NCBI GenBank assembly: GCA_021443945.1
Contig: JABUSF010000007.1
Span: forward strand, 30,760-37,391
From: Ileibacterium sp.
GTDB lineage: Bacteria > Bacillota_I > Bacilli_A > Erysipelotrichales > Erysipelotrichaceae
Direction of reading: 5' to 3'
Length of the DNA: 6,632 nt
Part shown: positions 4,860-6,632 of the stretch, piece after piece
How positions within the stretch are numbered: position 1 is the stretch's first letter
Layout: every line of letters starts with the position of its first letter
Notes under the pieces: generated by a model
The model's database searches: none
What the model saw: only the letters and a program-made list of their open reading frames with translations
What the model was told of the DNA's origin: nothing
Translations under genes and position numbers: made by a program

Positions 4860-4898
4860 ATCCTCCCGTCACTGTTTGTTACTGATATTGTACGTTTT

Positions 4899-5369
4899 TT
4901 AATTCAGATAAGGGGTTTTCGTGACTTTTTCCATAAACATGGGATCCCAGAAGACAAACTGACTGCGGATCTGATGGTCTGACAAATTGATCACTTTTCC
5001 TTTGACATCCAGCTGCAGTTTGTCAAAGGATCGCTGGTGGAACGTCCCCGGCTCATCATTGACCAGAGAGAGCAGCCTTTGTCCGTTGACATCCAGCTGC
5101 CATAAATAGCATTCGTCCTTCATAATGCTTTCCGAAAGCTCAATGACTTTTGCGGAACCGTCTTCATCCAGGGAAAAACGGTCAAACCACTGTCCGTAGA
5201 AAAAGAATACATCCTCTTCTGAAATCCGCCACATAATATCAGCGGACCCATTGGGATTTTCAAAACAGATCCACTTCTCATCCTGATCCAGGAATTCATA
5301 TCCCTGGGTTTCACAGCTCAGGATATAGCCATTGTTTTTTTCCATGAAGCTTATCATCTGTTCAGTCAT
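4899..5369 (-). CDS. Uncharacterised soluble protein, 156 aa
   Basis: I do not recognise the family. The sequence is acidic and unusually rich in aromatics (W33, W47, W61, W90, W141 and many Phe), with alternating strand-like segments: YILSCETQGYEFL (15-27), WICFENPNGSADIMWRI (33-49), VFFFYGQWFDRFSL (54-67), YLWQLDVNGQRLLSLVND (88-105), KLQLDVKGKVINL (117-129), SQFVFWDPMF (136-145). This suggests a beta-rich globular fold. There is no signal peptide or membrane segment. Start: ATG at 5369 with AAGGAG seven bases upstream. The frame stays open 53 codons further up, to 5528, but that part covers the promoter and lacks a ribosome site, so it is excluded. Likely the first gene of a unit with the small membrane protein that follows. 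Confidence 0.82.
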   Translation of the reverse strand: MTEQMISFMEKNNGYILSCETQGYEFLDQDEKWICFENPNGSADIMWRISEEDVFFFYGQWFDRFSLDEDGSAKVIELSESIMKDECYLWQLDVNGQRLLSLVNDEPGTFHQRSFDKLQLDVKGKVINLSDHQIRSQFVFWDPMFMEKVTKTPYLN

Positions 5370-5411
5370 AACGGTTCTCCTTGTATCTTTAGTGTAAAAG
5401 GAAAACTGGAC

Positions 5412-5440
5412 ATTATAAATCAAATTTCCAAAAGAGACAG
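5412..5440 (-). promoter_or_regulatory. Promoter of the 156-aa gene
   Basis: On the minus strand a perfect TATAAT (5412-5417) lies 42 bases upstream of the ATG at 5369, with a weak -35 CTGTCT (5435-5440) at a 17-base spacing. The start point would be near 5405, leaving a short leader with AAGGAG. Confidence 0.55.
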
Positions 5441-5487
5441 AATCTTGACCAACTTTGCATAGATTTCCCGAAACAGGCTGGAAAATC

Positions 5488-5508
5488 TTTCTGTTTCTGA
5501 ACAGAAAC
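5488..5508. repeat. Overlapping inverted repeats between divergent genes
   Basis: TTTCTGTT (5488-5495) / AACAGAAA (5500-5507) is a perfect 8-base inverted repeat with spacer TCTG. Within it GTTTCTG (5493-5499) / CAGAAAC (5502-5508) forms a second one around AA. It lies in the roughly 200-base gap between the 156-aa gene and the plus-strand 90-aa gene. It could be an operator or a small RNA hairpin; no T run follows on either strand, so it is not a terminator. Confidence 0.4.
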
Positions 5509-5577
5509 ACAAATGAAAACAAATACAAATCTGAGAATCAGACAAATCCATGTCACATTTCATGTCAAATTAAATCC

Positions 5578-5850
5578 ATGAAGACCGATGAAAAATCCAT
5601 AAATTCAAATCTGAGTCCGCAGGCGGCTGTCTGGACTGCGAAAATGGCTCAAAGCTGGATTGCAGAACATTCCTGGGATTATACAGCAGGGCAGCAGGAG
5701 CGGTTTTGGAAGGCGATGGATCAAAGGAAAAATGTATTTGTTCTCGCTGAACTGATTCAGTCACTTTTTGATCAAACCGACCATACCCCATCCTCCTGGT
5801 GCGAAAGTGTGGAACATGGCATTGAGCTGTTTCTTCAGGAATGCCTTTAA
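5578..5850 (+). CDS. Probable small protein, 90 aa, unknown function
   Basis: Function not recognised. The product reads as a helical soluble protein: SPQAAVWTAKMAQSWIAEHSW (residues 13-33), AGQQERFWKAMDQRKNVFVLAELIQSLFDQ (37-66) and a C-terminal SSWCESVEHGIELFLQECL (72-90), with five Trp and two Cys (C75, C89). The even codon character and the helix pattern favour a gene, but the start is uncertain: ATG at 5578 has no ribosome site, the frame is open further up to 5455, and an internal ATG at 5644 is also possible. I could not find a convincing promoter upstream on this strand. The gene converges on the TetR gene and ends at the start of a hairpin that terminates that gene. It could be a shadow frame, so confidence is moderate. 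Confidence 0.5.
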   Translation: MKTDEKSINSNLSPQAAVWTAKMAQSWIAEHSWDYTAGQQERFWKAMDQRKNVFVLAELIQSLFDQTDHTPSSWCESVEHGIELFLQECL

Positions 5851-5890
5851 AAAGGCTGAAAGGTTCAGGAATTTCCTGCTCCTTTCAGCC
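5849..5890 (-). terminator. Two-tier terminator hairpin of the TetR gene
   Basis: GGCTGAAAGG (5854-5863) / CCTTTCAGCC (5881-5890) is a perfect 10-bp stem. Inside it, after a two-by-two internal loop, CAGGAA (5866-5871) pairs with TTCCTG (5873-5878). On the minus strand five T (5853-5849) follow, nine bases after the TetR stop. On the plus strand no T run follows, so termination of the converging gene would be weaker. Confidence 0.85.
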
Positions 5891-5899
5891 GTCAGGTTC

Positions 5900-6496
5900 T
5901 TAAACTTTGTATGCCTGTCCCAGTTTTTGCTGATCATTTTTCTTCAGTTCCAGTACAATGGACAAAATTTCCTGAAATTCATTTTCCAGAGAAAAATTTC
6001 CATGAGAGACCGTCCACTTCAAAAGGAGTCCCTGATCCATCGAACAAAGGATCGTATAGAGATTATCAGGATTTGTGGACGTATGAATTTGTCCGCTGGA
6101 AATCAGATCCCCAAGAATCTTTTCCATCAGTTCCCGCATTTTCGGAGAAAAGCTGAAATTTGGAAGGTGATCTTCAAGCAGTGTATTTACGTAATTCACC
6201 ATCAGTTCCGGACCAATCTCCCGGGCAACTTCGTGATTGAATGTCAGTCCCTTAAACAAAGCGGGCAGCAGTGCTCCGTTCTCATATAAAGCGAGAACAT
6301 CCGGATAGATAAAATCTTCTTTGTCTTTAAACAAAGCCACAAGAATATTCTTCTTGGAGGACATGTATTTGTAAAAGGTTGGTTTGGTCATCCCGCAGGC
6401 ACGGCAAATATCCAGTACCGATACCTGATCATATCCCTGAAGCTTGAACAGATTATAGGCTGCGCTGACAATATCTCTGGTCCGCCCATCCATCAT
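5900..6496 (-). CDS. TetR/AcrR-family transcriptional regulator, 198 aa
   Basis: DNA-binding dimeric repressor of the TetR type. The N-terminal helix-turn-helix is clear: TRDIVSAAYNLFKLQGYDQV (residues 6-25), then SVLDICRACGMTKPTFYKYM (26-45) with the family's 'GxxxxTxYxYxxSKxxL' pattern through SSKKNILVALF. Residues about 60-185 are helical and variable, as expected for the ligand-binding and dimer part; the ligand is unknown. Start: ATG at 6496 with GGGGAGG seven bases upstream; a second ATG follows at once. The frame is open to 6556, but that region overlaps the upstream gene and is rejected. The ATG overlaps the TGA of the upstream gene (ATGA), so the two are co-transcribed and translationally coupled, and the upstream gene is a likely co-regulated partner. 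A strong terminator follows. Confidence 0.9.
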   Translation of the reverse strand: MMDGRTRDIVSAAYNLFKLQGYDQVSVLDICRACGMTKPTFYKYMSSKKNILVALFKDKEDFIYPDVLALYENGALLPALFKGLTFNHEVAREIGPELMVNYVNTLLEDHLPNFSFSPKMRELMEKILGDLISSGQIHTSTNPDNLYTILCSMDQGLLLKWTVSHGNFSLENEFQEILSIVLELKKNDQQKLGQAYKV

Positions 6497-6632
6497 TGAA
6501 AACCCTCCCCGGCTGTCTGGGGAACTTGACAGATGATTTTCAAATTCTCCACACACTGGTCCACTGCCTTTTCAATATCCTGGGCTGGCATGGTGCATAA
6601 GGAAAAACAGAAACCAAGGGTGTAGGCCTTCA
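6493..6632 (-). CDS. C-terminal end of an unidentified gene upstream of the TetR gene
   Basis: A minus-strand frame enters from the right edge and stays open for 45 codons to a TGA at 6493-6495, which overlaps the start of the TetR gene. The visible end contains TLGFCFSLCTMPAQDIEKAV and finishes KIICQVPQTAGEGFQ. It has three Cys in the visible part and one likely amphipathic helix (AQDIEKAVDQCVENLK). The ribosome site of the TetR gene lies inside its last codons. The family cannot be told from so little. That it is real rests on the open frame, the ATGA junction and the embedded ribosome site. Confidence 0.7.
   Translation of the reverse strand, partial: KAYTLGFCFSLCTMPAQDIEKAVDQCVENLKIICQVPQTAGEGFQ

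Noticed and set aside
4677..5369. Toxin-antitoxin pair made of the 60-aa membrane protein and the 156-aa protein
   Set aside because: The arrangement (small membrane protein after a larger soluble one) is suggestive, but no known toxin or antitoxin motif is present, and the 156-aa protein has no DNA-binding region.
5768..6289. Plus-strand frame of about 173 codons
   Set aside because: Runs through the terminator hairpin at 5849-5890 and antisense to the well-supported TetR gene.

Overview
The window looks like chromosomal DNA of a low-to-moderate GC Gram-positive bacterium (Bacillota). Supporting this are a MurT peptidoglycan amidation subunit, a DUF1292 protein, strong AGGAGG-type ribosome binding sites, and compact hairpins followed by T runs after most genes. 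A member of the Erysipelotrichia is a reasonable guess, but nothing here proves it. TGA, TAA and TAG behave as stops. I see no rRNA, tRNA, CRISPR array, transposase or integrase.

Almost everything is on the minus strand. From right to left on that strand: the 3' end of an unidentified gene (6493-6632), translationally coupled through an ATGA overlap to a TetR-type regulator (5900-6496); a two-gene unit of a 156-aa unknown protein (4899-5369) and a 60-aa two-helix membrane protein (4677-4859); a unit of a membrane-anchored GRAM/PH-like protein (3663-4181), a HAD phosphatase (3026-3655) and, past a hairpin that may attenuate, a DUF1292 protein (2690-2965); a DEDDh exonuclease with a C-terminal TPR-like region (1600-2607); a 683-base stretch without an intact gene (917-1599) that holds a possible frameshifted gene remnant and an opposing promoter-like site; an 86-aa alanine-rich acidic protein (656-916); and the N-terminal 173 codons of murT (1-521), whose usual partner gatD would lie beyond the window edge.

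Only two small plus-strand genes stand against this flow: a 55-aa peptide gene at 4398-4565 with its own extended -10 promoter and its own terminator, and a less certain 90-aa gene at 5578-5850 that converges on the TetR gene and shares its terminator hairpin.

The genes do not form one evident pathway. MurT belongs to cell-wall synthesis, and the exonuclease to nucleic acid metabolism. The HAD enzyme may act on a small phosphorylated metabolite. The rest are regulators or unknowns. The most interesting signals are the isolated 55-aa peptide gene, an apparently leaderless membrane-protein gene, the non-ATG start of the exonuclease, and the decayed region at 1233-1551. I found no convincing defence, mobile or biosynthetic system.
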